From Pseudescherichia sp031979925 (lineage in GTDB: Bacteria > Pseudomonadota > Gammaproteobacteria > Enterobacterales > Enterobacteriaceae), in contig NZ_DALZFB010000006.1 of the NCBI RefSeq assembly GCF_031979925.1, forward strand, positions 1 to 64,000: a stretch of DNA of 64,000 bases, in the 5' to 3' direction. This document shows, one piece after another, positions 50,811-58,768 of the stretch. Both the position numbers and the translations under genes were made by a program. The number at the start of each line of letters is the position of its first letter. Position 1 is the stretch's first letter. The notes below the pieces were generated by a model, which was not told the origin of the DNA, did no database searches, and worked only from the letters and a program-made list of their open reading frames with translations.

Positions 50811-50848
50811 TATCCACAGGTTTAACCACAGCGCCGAACTGTGGATAA
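50810..50848. promoter_or_regulatory. Two inverted consensus DnaA boxes in the nrdA leader
   Basis: TTATCCACA at 50810-50818 and its exact reverse complement TGTGGATAA at 50840-50848. DnaA control of nrdAB at such boxes is established in E. coli. It couples dNTP supply to replication initiation. Confidence 0.85.
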
Positions 50849-50881
50849 GCGGGGGATACTTTTTTTCTTAAGGACAGGTAC

Positions 50882-53167
50882 ATGAATCAGAGTCTGCTGG
50901 TGACGAAGCGTGATGGTCGTACTGAACGCATCAATCTGGATAAAATCCACCGGGTGCTGGATTGGGCGGCAGAAGGGCTGAATAACGTATCGATCTCTCA
51001 GGTTGAACTGCGCTCCCACATTCAGTTCTACGACGGCATCAAAACGTCCGACATCCACGAAACCATTATCAAAGCCGCGGCGGATCTCATCTCCCGCGAT
51101 GCGCCGGACTATCAGTATCTGGCGGCCCGCCTTGCTATCTTCCACCTGCGTAAAAAAGCCTACGGCCAGTTTGAGCCGCCGGTGCTGATCGACCACGTGC
51201 GCAAGATGATTGAGCTGGGTAAATACGATAATCATCTGCTGGAAGACTACACGGAAGAAGAGTTCCAGCAGATGGATGGTTTCATCCAGCACGATCGCGA
51301 TCTGACCTTCTCCTATGCGGCAGTGAAGCAGCTGGAAGGCAAATACCTGGTTCAAAACCGCGTAACTGGCGAAATCTACGAGAGCGCCCAGTTCCTCTAC
51401 ATTCTGGTTGCCGCGTGCCTGTTCTCTAACTATCCGCGTGAAACCCGTCTGGACTACGTGAAGCGTTTCTATGACGCGGTCTCGACCTTTAAGATTTCGC
51501 TGCCGACGCCGATCATGTCCGGCGTGCGCACCCCGACCCGCCAGTTCAGCTCCTGCGTGCTGATCGAGTGCGGCGACAGCCTGGACTCCATCAACGCCAC
51601 CTCCAGCGCGATTGTGAAATATGTCTCCCAACGCGCCGGTATCGGTATTAACGCGGGCCGTATTCGCGCCCTCGGCAGCCCGATCCGCGGCGGTGAAGCG
51701 TTCCACACCGGCTGTATTCCGTTCTACAAGCACTTCCAGACCGCAGTGAAGTCCTGCTCCCAGGGCGGCGTGCGCGGCGGTGCGGCGACCCTCTTCTACC
51801 CGATGTGGCATCTGGAAGTTGAGAGCCTGCTGGTGCTGAAAAACAACCGTGGCGTCGAAGGCAACCGCGTTCGTCACATGGACTATGGCGTACAGATCAA
51901 CAAGCTGATGTACACCCGTCTGCTGAAGGGCCAGGATATCACCCTCTTCAGCCCGTCCGACGTGCCAGGCCTCTACGACGCCTTCTTCGCCGATCAGGAC
52001 GAGTTTGAGCGCCTGTACGTGCAGTACGAGCAGGACGAGAGCATCCGTAAGCAGCGCGTGAAGGCGGTTGAGCTCTTCTCGCTGATGATGCAGGAGCGTG
52101 CCTCTACCGGTCGTATCTACATCCAGAACGTTGACCACTGCAACACCCACAGCCCGTTCGATCCGGCGGTGGCACCGGTGCGCCAGTCAAACCTCTGCCT
52201 GGAGATCGCCCTGCCGACCAAACCGCTGATGGACGTCAACGACGAGAACGGCGAAATCGCGCTCTGTACGCTGTCGGCGTTTAACCTTGGCGCAATCAGC
52301 AATCTGGACGAGCTGGAAGAGCTGGCCGTGCTGGCGGTACGTGCCCTGGATGCCCTGCTGGACTATCAGGACTACCCGATCCCGGCCGCAAAACGCGGGG
52401 CCATGGGTCGCCGTACGCTGGGTATTGGCGTGATCAACTTTGCCTACTGGCTGGCGAAAAACGGCAAGCGCTACTCCGACGGCAGCGCCAACAACCTGAC
52501 TCACCAGACCTTTGAAGCCATTCAGTATTTCCTGCTGAAGGCCTCTAACGAGCTGGCGAAAGAGCAAGGCGCGTGCCCGTGGTTCAACGAGACTACCTAT
52601 GCGCAAGGTATTCTGCCGACCGACACCTATAAAAAGGATCTCGACGGCATTACTAACGAGCCGCTGCACTACAACTGGGAAGCGCTTCGTCAGTCCATCA
52701 AGACGCATGGCCTGCGTAACTCCACGCTCTCTGCACTGATGCCGTCCGAGACCTCATCGCAGATCTCTAACGCCACCAACGGCATTGAGCCGCCGCGTGG
52801 CCACGTAAGCATTAAAGCGTCGAAAGACGGTATTTTGCGCCAGGTCGTGCCGGATTATGAGCACCTGAAAAACAACTATGAGCTGCTGTGGGAGATGCCG
52901 AATAACGACGGTTACCTGCAGCTGGTGGGTATCATGCAGAAGTTTATCGACCAGTCGATCTCTGCGAATACCAACTACGATCCGTCCCGCTTCCCGTCTG
53001 GCAAAGTGCCGATGCAGCAGCTGCTGAAGGATCTGCTCACCGCCTATAAGTTTGGCGTCAAGACCCTGTACTATCAGAACACCCGTGACGGTGCGGAAGA
53101 TGCGCAGGATGACCTGGTGCCTTCTATCCAGGACGACGGCTGCGAAAGCGGCGCATGTAAGATTTGA
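50882..53167 (+). CDS. nrdA: Ribonucleotide reductase class Ia, alpha subunit
   Basis: Reduces ribonucleoside diphosphates to deoxy forms, together with NrdB. The 761-aa protein has an N-terminal ATP cone (LLVTKRDGRTERINLDKIHR) for activity control. Active-site Cys residues lie in SSCVLIECG (225), NLCLEIALP (439) and ALCTLSAFN (462). The C-terminal shuttle pair is CESGACKI. Length is identical to E. coli NrdA. It is the first gene of nrdA-nrdB-yfaE, with NrdR and DnaA sites upstream. A REP pair separates it from nrdB. Confidence 0.98.
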   Translation: MNQSLLVTKRDGRTERINLDKIHRVLDWAAEGLNNVSISQVELRSHIQFYDGIKTSDIHETIIKAAADLISRDAPDYQYLAARLAIFHLRKKAYGQFEPPVLIDHVRKMIELGKYDNHLLEDYTEEEFQQMDGFIQHDRDLTFSYAAVKQLEGKYLVQNRVTGEIYESAQFLYILVAACLFSNYPRETRLDYVKRFYDAVSTFKISLPTPIMSGVRTPTRQFSSCVLIECGDSLDSINATSSAIVKYVSQRAGIGINAGRIRALGSPIRGGEAFHTGCIPFYKHFQTAVKSCSQGGVRGGAATLFYPMWHLEVESLLVLKNNRGVEGNRVRHMDYGVQINKLMYTRLLKGQDITLFSPSDVPGLYDAFFADQDEFERLYVQYEQDESIRKQRVKAVELFSLMMQERASTGRIYIQNVDHCNTHSPFDPAVAPVRQSNLCLEIALPTKPLMDVNDENGEIALCTLSAFNLGAISNLDELEELAVLAVRALDALLDYQDYPIPAAKRGAMGRRTLGIGVINFAYWLAKNGKRYSDGSANNLTHQTFEAIQYFLLKASNELAKEQGACPWFNETTYAQGILPTDTYKKDLDGITNEPLHYNWEALRQSIKTHGLRNSTLSALMPSETSSQISNATNGIEPPRGHVSIKASKDGILRQVVPDYEHLKNNYELLWEMPNNDGYLQLVGIMQKFIDQSISANTNYDPSRFPSGKVPMQQLLKDLLTAYKFGVKTLYYQNTRDGAEDAQDDLVPSIQDDGCESGACKI

Positions 53168-53173
53168 TAAATC

Positions 53174-53246
53174 GCCCGGCGGCGCAAAGCTTGCCGGGCC
53201 TACGGATTAGGTTTTGTAGGCCGGGTAAGCGAAGCGCCACCCGGCG
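53174..53246. repeat. REP pair inside the nrdA-nrdB spacer
   Basis: Two inverted REP units (53174-53205, GCCCGGCGGC...CCGGGCCTACG; 53216-53246, GTAGGCCGGG...CACCCGGCG) fill the 106-nt gap between nrdA and nrdB. REP pairs within operons often set the relative stability of the upstream mRNA. Confidence 0.8.
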
Positions 53247-53273
53247 TATAACGGCAGGACAGGAAACACTCGC

Positions 53274-54404
53274 ATGGCATACACCACCTTTTCACAGACG
53301 AAGAACGATCAGCTGAAAGAGCCGATGTTTTTCGGCCAGTCGGTTAACGTCGCCCGCTACGATCAGCAAAAATATGACATCTTTGAAAAGCTGATTGAGA
53401 AACAGCTCTCCTTCTTCTGGCGTCCGGAAGAGGTTGATGTCTCGCGGGACCGCATCGACTTCCAGGCGCTGCCGGAGCATGAAAAACACATCTTCCTCAG
53501 CAACCTGAAATATCAGACGCTGCTGGATTCCATCCAGGGCCGCAGCCCGAACGTGGCCCTGCTGCCGCTGATCTCTATCCCTGAGCTGGAGACATGGGTC
53601 GAAACTTGGGCGTTTTCCGAGACCATCCACTCGCGCTCCTACACCCATATTATCCGTAACATCGTTAACGATCCGGCGATTGTCTTCGATGATATCGTCA
53701 CCAACGAGCAGATCCTCAAGCGTGCAGAGGGTATCTCCCACTTCTATGACGATCTGATCCAGCTGACCAGCTACTGGCACCTGCTGGGCGAAGGGACGCA
53801 TAACGTCAACGGCCAGACCGTGACCGTGAACCTGCGCGAGCTGAAGAAGAAGCTCTACCTCTGCCTGATGAGCGTTAACGCGCTGGAAGCGATCCGCTTC
53901 TACGTCAGCTTCGCCTGCTCCTTCGCCTTCGCCGAGCGCGAGCTGATGGAAGGCAACGCCAAGATCATCCGCCTGATCGCTCGCGACGAGGCGCTGCACC
54001 TGACCGGCACCCAGCATATGCTGAACCTGCTGCGCAGCGGCGTGGATGACCCGGAGATGGCGGAGATCGCTGAAGAGTGCAAGCAGGCGTCTTACGATCT
54101 CTTTGTACAGGCGGCACAGCAGGAGAAAGAGTGGGCAGAGTATCTCTTCCAGGGCGGCTCGATGATCGGCCTGAACAAAGATATTCTCTGCCAGTACGTG
54201 GAGTACATCACCAATATCCGCATGCAGGCGGTGGGTCTGGATCTGCCGTTCAAAACCCGCTCCAACCCAATCCCATGGATCAACACCTGGCTGGTTTCCG
54301 ACAACGTGCAGGTTGCACCGCAGGAAGTTGAAGTTAGCTCCTATCTGGTGGGCCAGATCGATTCGGAAGTGAACACCGACGATCTCAGCGACTTCCAGCT
54401 CTGA
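53274..54404 (+). CDS. nrdB: Ribonucleotide reductase class Ia, beta subunit
   Basis: Holds the di-iron centre and stable tyrosyl radical that starts catalysis in NrdA. The 376-aa ferritin-like helical protein has the radical Tyr in HSRSYTHIIRNIV (about 122-123). Iron ligands include the Glu in WAFSETIHSR and the EALH motif ARDEALHLTGTQH. The C-terminal tail TDDLSDFQL binds NrdA. AGGACAGGAAAC precedes the ATG. The stop shares a base with the yfaE start (TGATG). Confidence 0.98.
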   Translation: MAYTTFSQTKNDQLKEPMFFGQSVNVARYDQQKYDIFEKLIEKQLSFFWRPEEVDVSRDRIDFQALPEHEKHIFLSNLKYQTLLDSIQGRSPNVALLPLISIPELETWVETWAFSETIHSRSYTHIIRNIVNDPAIVFDDIVTNEQILKRAEGISHFYDDLIQLTSYWHLLGEGTHNVNGQTVTVNLRELKKKLYLCLMSVNALEAIRFYVSFACSFAFAERELMEGNAKIIRLIARDEALHLTGTQHMLNLLRSGVDDPEMAEIAEECKQASYDLFVQAAQQEKEWAEYLFQGGSMIGLNKDILCQYVEYITNIRMQAVGLDLPFKTRSNPIPWINTWLVSDNVQVAPQEVEVSSYLVGQIDSEVNTDDLSDFQL

Positions 54405-54658
54405 TGGGAGCGGTGACGCTGCGCATCACTGGCGCACAGCTGCTGTGTCAGGATGAACATCCGTCGCTGCTGGCGGCGCTGGAGTTCCACAAGGTCAAGG
54501 TTGAGTATCAGTGCCGCGAGGGCTACTGCGGCTCCTGCCGCACCCGCCTGCTTGCTGGCCAGGTTGAGTGGCTCACCGAGCCGCTGGCCTTTATCCAGGC
54601 AGGGGAGATCCTCCCCTGCTGCTGTCGGGCGATGGGCGATATCGAACTCGACCTGTAA
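54404..54658 (+). CDS. yfaE: YfaE, [2Fe-2S] ferredoxin for NrdB cofactor maintenance
   Basis: 84-aa plant-type ferredoxin that supplies electrons to regenerate or build the NrdB di-iron tyrosyl cofactor. The cluster Cys residues are in YQCREGYCGSCRTRLL (CxxxxCxxC) and the distal ILPCCCR. Its ATG overlaps the nrdB stop by one base, so it is translationally coupled. inaA, which follows in E. coli, is not here. Confidence 0.94.
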   Translation: MGAVTLRITGAQLLCQDEHPSLLAALEFHKVKVEYQCREGYCGSCRTRLLAGQVEWLTEPLAFIQAGEILPCCCRAMGDIELDL

Positions 54659-54681
54659 TTAGCGGCCAACAAATATAAAAA

Positions 54682-54716
54682 ATCCCTGAGCATAAATATG
54701 GTCAGGGATAAATTTC
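54682..54716 (+). terminator. Hairpin after yfaE, probable terminator
   Basis: ATCCCTGA (54682-54689) and TCAGGGAT (54702-54709) form an 8-bp stem with a 12-nt AT-rich loop, followed by AAATTT. It begins 24 nt after the yfaE stop. Confidence 0.55.
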
Positions 54717-54744
54717 CGGGTTGACATCACTCACGCCGGAATAG

Positions 54745-55182
54745 CTAACTCTCCGTTATTTTTTCAGGGCTGCGCTGGAGTTCACTGACCCTATAATAGA
54801 TTGGCGTAATATCAACGTAGTTAATGATATAACCGCTTCCCCTGACGTTGACGATAAAATCATCCGGTAATCCCAGCAGGCTAAGACGTCGGTTAAGATT
54901 TTTTAATACCTGCCACAGGCGCTGGCTCGACGGCACCAGATCGTTCTCTTCCCACACCACGCGCAGCAGCTCTTCACGCGGCACCGTCGTATGGCGGCCA
55001 TGCTGTAATAGATAAACAAAAAGATGCAGCATCGTATGGTTAAATAATACCGAGCCAAAGATAAATGATTTATCGGCGCGTCCCTGCGGCAGGCGATAGA
55101 GCCTTCGGTTTTCAATTTCGAAGTGAATTTCTTTGCCTATTACGTAACCGTATAGCCGATATCCCATCGTATCTTTACTCAT
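54745..55182 (-). CDS. Orphan winged-helix transcriptional regulator (OmpR/CadC-type domain)
   Basis: 145-aa protein whose central part (about 45-125) fits a Trans_reg_C winged helix: LFVYLLQHGRHTTVPREELLRVVWEE, then SSQRLWQVLKNLNRRL as recognition-helix region, then the wing VRGSGYIINY. There is no receiver domain and no membrane helix. CadC/ToxR-type proteins have a C-terminal transmembrane segment, which is missing here. The start could be M1 (55182) or M6 (MGYRLYGYVIG). Neither has a strong ribosome-binding site. It stands alone between two terminators and has no E. coli counterpart here. Targets are unknown. Confidence 0.75.
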   Translation of the reverse strand: MSKDTMGYRLYGYVIGKEIHFEIENRRLYRLPQGRADKSFIFGSVLFNHTMLHLFVYLLQHGRHTTVPREELLRVVWEENDLVPSSQRLWQVLKNLNRRLSLLGLPDDFIVNVRGSGYIINYVDITPIYYRVSELQRSPEKITES

Positions 55183-55495
55183 ATGTCTTGAAACTGTCCG
55201 TAGAGCGCCGTTCGATCCTTATTTCATAAGCCGCACTGATAATAAGAACGATTATATGGCGATAGTGAATACTTTCAACATACAGCCCGGCGCTTATTTT
55301 TTCACGCCACCGTACATGTAAATAAATTATTATTCGACGTTAACAGCAATATTTAGCGTTAAATAGTGAAAAAAGGTAAACAGAGAGTCACACTGGGTCA
55401 TCCAGGATCGTTGCGCGGATCATCAACATAATCTATTGATTTTACATGATTTGTAAGAAGTAAATGCTACGTGAACCTTACCTGTTTCCTGGATA
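55183..55495. other. AT-rich spacer between the orphan regulator and glpT
   Basis: About 310 nt, markedly AT-rich, without a gene I can support. It should hold the promoter of the regulator on the minus strand (ATAAT and TTGATT-like strings occur). The high AT content could attract H-NS. glpQ, which follows glpT in E. coli, would be expected in this place and is missing. Confidence 0.4.
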
Positions 55496-55523
55496 TAAAA
55501 AAAGGGCCTTGCGGCCCTTTTCT
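55496..55523 (-). terminator. Terminator of glpT
   Basis: AAAGGGCC, loop TTGC, GGCCCTTT. On the minus strand a run of seven T follows. It starts 13 nt after the glpT stop. Confidence 0.9.
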
Positions 55524-55536
55524 ATTTTAGTGCTTA

Positions 55537-56886
55537 TTAACGACGCGCCAGCACCTGCGCATGGTGACGTTTTTCACCGAACATCACCACCGTGAGCAGT
55601 AATACCGCCAGCACGCTCCCGCCAATCATTACCATGAAGCCACCGTCCCAGCCGAAGAAGTCAACGGTGTAGCCGACAATAGCACTCGCCGCGACCGAAC
55701 CGCCCAGGTAACCAAACAGGCCGGTAAAGCCTGCCGCCGTGCCTGCCGCTTTTTTCGGTGCCAGCTCCAGCGCGTGCAGACCAATCAGCATTACCGGACC
55801 ATAGATCAGGAAGCCGATAACAATCATGCAGGCCATATCCACGCCTGGGTTGCCGGCCGGGTTGAGCCAGTACACCACGGTAGCGATAGTCACCAGCGTC
55901 ATAAAGAAGACGCCCGTCGCACCACGGTTACCTTTAAACACCTTATCCGACATCCAGCCGCACAGCAGCGTGCCTGGGATCCCCGCATATTCATACAGGA
56001 AGTAAGCCCAGGAGGATTTATCCAGCGCAAAATGCTTCACTTCCCGGAGGTAGGTTGGCGACCAGTCGAGGATGCCGTAACGCAGCAGATAGACAAAGAC
56101 GTTTGCCACCGCGATGTACCACAGCAGCTTGTTGGGCAGCACGTACTTCATGAAGATCTGTTTGGCGGTCAGCTCCTCTTCATGCTGTTCGCTGTAGTCA
56201 TCCGGATAGTCATTTTTGTACTCTTCAATAGGCGGCAGACCCTGGGACTGCGGCGTATCACGCATCAGCGCAAAGGCAATAATCGCCACCACAATCGCAC
56301 CAAACGCCGGCATATAGAGTGCCGCTTTCCAGTCGTTGAACCACGCCATCCCCAGCAGGAAGAGCAGAGGGGGAATACCGCCGCCCACGTTATGCGCGCA
56401 GTTCCACACCGAGACAATACCACCGCGCTCTTTCTGCGACCACCAGTGAACCATGGTACGTCCGCACGGCGGCCATCCCATTCCCTGGAACCAGCCGCAC
56501 AGGAAGAGCAGCACAAACATAACGGCAATGCTCGATGTCGCCCAGGGCACAAAACCCATAAACAGCATCACTGCCGCCGCCAGAATCAGACCGGCCGGAA
56601 GGAAAACGCGTGGGTTAGAACGATCGGATACCGACCCCATAATGAACTTGGAGAAGCCATAGGCAATGGAGATGCCCGATAGCGCAAATCCGAGATCGCC
56701 GCGTGAAAAGCCCTGCTCCAACAGATAAGGCATGGCGAGAGCAAAGTTTTTACGTACCAGGTAGTACGCCGCGTAACCAAAGAAGATGCCGATAAAGATT
56801 TGCCAGCGCAAACGACGGTATAGCGGATCGATTTCTGCCTTTCCCAGGCGCGCCTGATGTGGCGCTGGTTTAAAGATACTGAGCAT
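55537..56886 (-). CDS. glpT: Glycerol-3-phosphate:phosphate antiporter
   Basis: Inner-membrane MFS antiporter (OPA family) that imports glycerol 3-phosphate, and fosfomycin, in exchange for phosphate. The 449-aa protein has 12 helices, the substrate-binding Arg45 (YYLVRKNFA) and the second Arg in YLLRYGILDW (about 267-269), and the OPA signature region GWPPCGRTMVHWW. It is divergent from glpABC across 256 nt carrying CRP and GlpR sites. glpQ is not adjacent and a terminator follows directly. Confidence 0.97.
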   Translation of the reverse strand: MLSIFKPAPHQARLGKAEIDPLYRRLRWQIFIGIFFGYAAYYLVRKNFALAMPYLLEQGFSRGDLGFALSGISIAYGFSKFIMGSVSDRSNPRVFLPAGLILAAAVMLFMGFVPWATSSIAVMFVLLFLCGWFQGMGWPPCGRTMVHWWSQKERGGIVSVWNCAHNVGGGIPPLLFLLGMAWFNDWKAALYMPAFGAIVVAIIAFALMRDTPQSQGLPPIEEYKNDYPDDYSEQHEEELTAKQIFMKYVLPNKLLWYIAVANVFVYLLRYGILDWSPTYLREVKHFALDKSSWAYFLYEYAGIPGTLLCGWMSDKVFKGNRGATGVFFMTLVTIATVVYWLNPAGNPGVDMACMIVIGFLIYGPVMLIGLHALELAPKKAAGTAAGFTGLFGYLGGSVAASAIVGYTVDFFGWDGGFMVMIGGSVLAVLLLTVVMFGEKRHHAQVLARR

Positions 56887-56980
56887 GTAGCCTCCGAGGC
56901 TAAGTATTAAATTTGTAGGGGTTTAAGTGCCTCACCACTCCAGCGAGGCGGCGATGTTAAGGAATATCGGTAATTGTTAC

Positions 56981-56996
56981 TGTGAATCCACGCACA
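56981..56996. promoter_or_regulatory. CRP-binding site in the glpT-glpA region
   Basis: TGTGA-ATCCAC-GCACA, one mismatch from the CRP core TGTGA-N6-TCACA. It should give catabolite control of the divergent glp transcripts. Confidence 0.7.
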
Positions 56997-57071
56997 GATT
57001 GTTACAGAAATATGACAGAATGCGCAAAAAAGCGCATTACCCCACAAATTTATTTTCGAATTACGCTCGGT

Positions 57072-57091
57072 AGTGTTCGAAATCAAACAAA
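57072..57091. promoter_or_regulatory. GlpR operator between glpT and glpA
   Basis: AGTGTTCGAAATCAAACAAA matches the GlpR palindrome WATGTTCGWTAWCGAACATW at about 15 of 20 positions. Half-sites (TTTTCGAA at 57053-57060, CGAACAT just before the glpA start) flank it, in line with the multi-operator control known for this region. Confidence 0.65.
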
Positions 57092-57142
57092 AAGCCGTTC
57101 CGACATGGCTAAATGATAAAAAAACGAACATGAGGGCAAAGA

Positions 57143-58768
57143 GTGACCATTCACGATCCTCACCATAGCGATGTGATTATCATTGGCGGCGGCGCGACCG
57201 GGGCAGGCATAGCGCGTGATTGCGCCCTGCGTGGGCTAAAAGTCGTGCTGGTTGAGCGCCATGACATTGCTACTGGCGCTACCGGGCGTAATCATGGTCT
57301 GCTGCACAGCGGCGCACGCTATGCGGTTACCGATAACGAATCCGCTCGCGAGTGCATTACAGAAAATCAGATCCTCAAGCGCATCGCCCGCCACTGTGTT
57401 GAACCTACCGACAGACTGTTCATTACTCTTCCTGAAGACGATCTTGCGTTCCAGCAGACCTTTATTGCCGCCTGCACCTCGGCGGGCATTGATGCCGAGG
57501 CCATCGATCCCCTTCTCGCTCGTCGACTGGAGCCTGCCGTCAACCCGGCACTCATTGGCGCGGTTAAGGTCCCGGACGGCACTGTCGATCCCTTTCGCCT
57601 GACGGCCGCCAATATGCTGGATGCCCGGGAGCATGGGGCGCGTATCCTGACGGGCCATGAAGTCACCGGATTGATTCGCCGGGGAGATAGCGTGTGCGGG
57701 GTGCGACTCTTTAATACGCACTATCGCGAGCACAGCGAACTGTACGCCAGCGTAGTGGTCAATGCGGCGGGCATCTGGGGGCAGCGCATTGCTGAGTACG
57801 CCGATCTCTCTATTCGGATGCTTCCGGCCAAAGGATCGCTGCTGATCCTCAATCACCGCATTAATCACCATGTGATCAACCGCTGCAGGAAGCCTGCCGA
57901 CGCCGATATTCTGGTGCCCGGCGATACCATCTCCTTAATTGGCACCACCTCCACCCGCGTTGACTATAGCGAGATCGATGCCAACCGGGTCACGCCTGAA
58001 GAGGTCGATATTCTGCTGCGCGAAGGTGAGAAGCTGGCCCCCGTGATGGCGCAAACCCGCATCCTGCGCGCCTATGCCGGAGTGCGCCCGCTGGTGGCAA
58101 GCGATGATGACCCGACCGGGCGCAGCGTCAGCCGTGGCATCGTGCTGCTCGATCATGCCCAGCGTGACGGGCTGGAGGGGTTTATCACCATTACCGGCGG
58201 GAAGCTGATGACCTATCGCTTGATGGCGGAGTGGGCTACCGACGCCGTGTGCCGCAAGCTCAATCATAGCGCCTCCTGCACTACCGCCCGCGATCCGCTG
58301 CCCGGCTCACGGGAGCCGATCGACGCGGCGCGAAAGACCTTCTCGCTTCCCGCCCCGCTGCGCGACTCGGCCCTCTATCGCCACGGCGACCGCGTCTCCG
58401 CCTGGCCTGAGGATACCCGCCACAGCCGCAGCCTGTTGTGTGAGTGCGAGGCCGTCACCGCCGGAGAGGTGCAGTATGCGGTTGAGCATCTTAACGTGCG
58501 CTCCCTGCTCGATCTGCGTCGCCGGACTCGCGTCGGAATGGGCACCTGCCAGGGCGAGCTGTGCGCCTGCCGGGCTGCCGGGCTGCTCAACCGTCTCAAT
58601 ATCACCAGTGAGGTGCGAACCCTAAGCCAGCTGTCGCAGTTTCTTAACGAGCGCTGGAAAGGGATCCAGCCCGTCGCGTGGGGGGATGCGCTGCGGGAGA
58701 GTGAGTTTACCCGCTGGGTCTACATGGGGTTGTGCGGGCTGGAAAAGGAGGAGCCGGATGAACTTTGA
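57143..58768 (+). CDS. glpA: Anaerobic glycerol-3-phosphate dehydrogenase subunit A
   Basis: Catalytic FAD subunit of the anaerobic membrane-associated dehydrogenase GlpABC, oxidising glycerol 3-phosphate to dihydroxyacetone phosphate. The 541-aa protein begins with an FAD fold (VIIIGGGATGAGIARDCALR). It has a C-terminal BFD-like [2Fe-2S] segment with CECEAVTAGE and GTCQGELCACR. The start is GTG at 57143, with GAGGG about 8 nt upstream, and the resulting N-terminus matches E. coli GlpA. The stop overlaps glpB by 11 nt. First gene of glpABC. Confidence 0.96.
   Translation: MTIHDPHHSDVIIIGGGATGAGIARDCALRGLKVVLVERHDIATGATGRNHGLLHSGARYAVTDNESARECITENQILKRIARHCVEPTDRLFITLPEDDLAFQQTFIAACTSAGIDAEAIDPLLARRLEPAVNPALIGAVKVPDGTVDPFRLTAANMLDAREHGARILTGHEVTGLIRRGDSVCGVRLFNTHYREHSELYASVVVNAAGIWGQRIAEYADLSIRMLPAKGSLLILNHRINHHVINRCRKPADADILVPGDTISLIGTTSTRVDYSEIDANRVTPEEVDILLREGEKLAPVMAQTRILRAYAGVRPLVASDDDPTGRSVSRGIVLLDHAQRDGLEGFITITGGKLMTYRLMAEWATDAVCRKLNHSASCTTARDPLPGSREPIDAARKTFSLPAPLRDSALYRHGDRVSAWPEDTRHSRSLLCECEAVTAGEVQYAVEHLNVRSLLDLRRRTRVGMGTCQGELCACRAAGLLNRLNITSEVRTLSQLSQFLNERWKGIQPVAWGDALRESEFTRWVYMGLCGLEKEEPDEL

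Noticed and set aside
50822..52150. 442-codon frame antisense to nrdA
   Set aside because: Shadow of a highly conserved gene, and its end runs through the DnaA boxes of the nrdA leader.
56907..57131. 74-codon frame between glpT and glpA
   Set aside because: It spans the CRP and GlpR sites and has no homology or ribosome-binding site.
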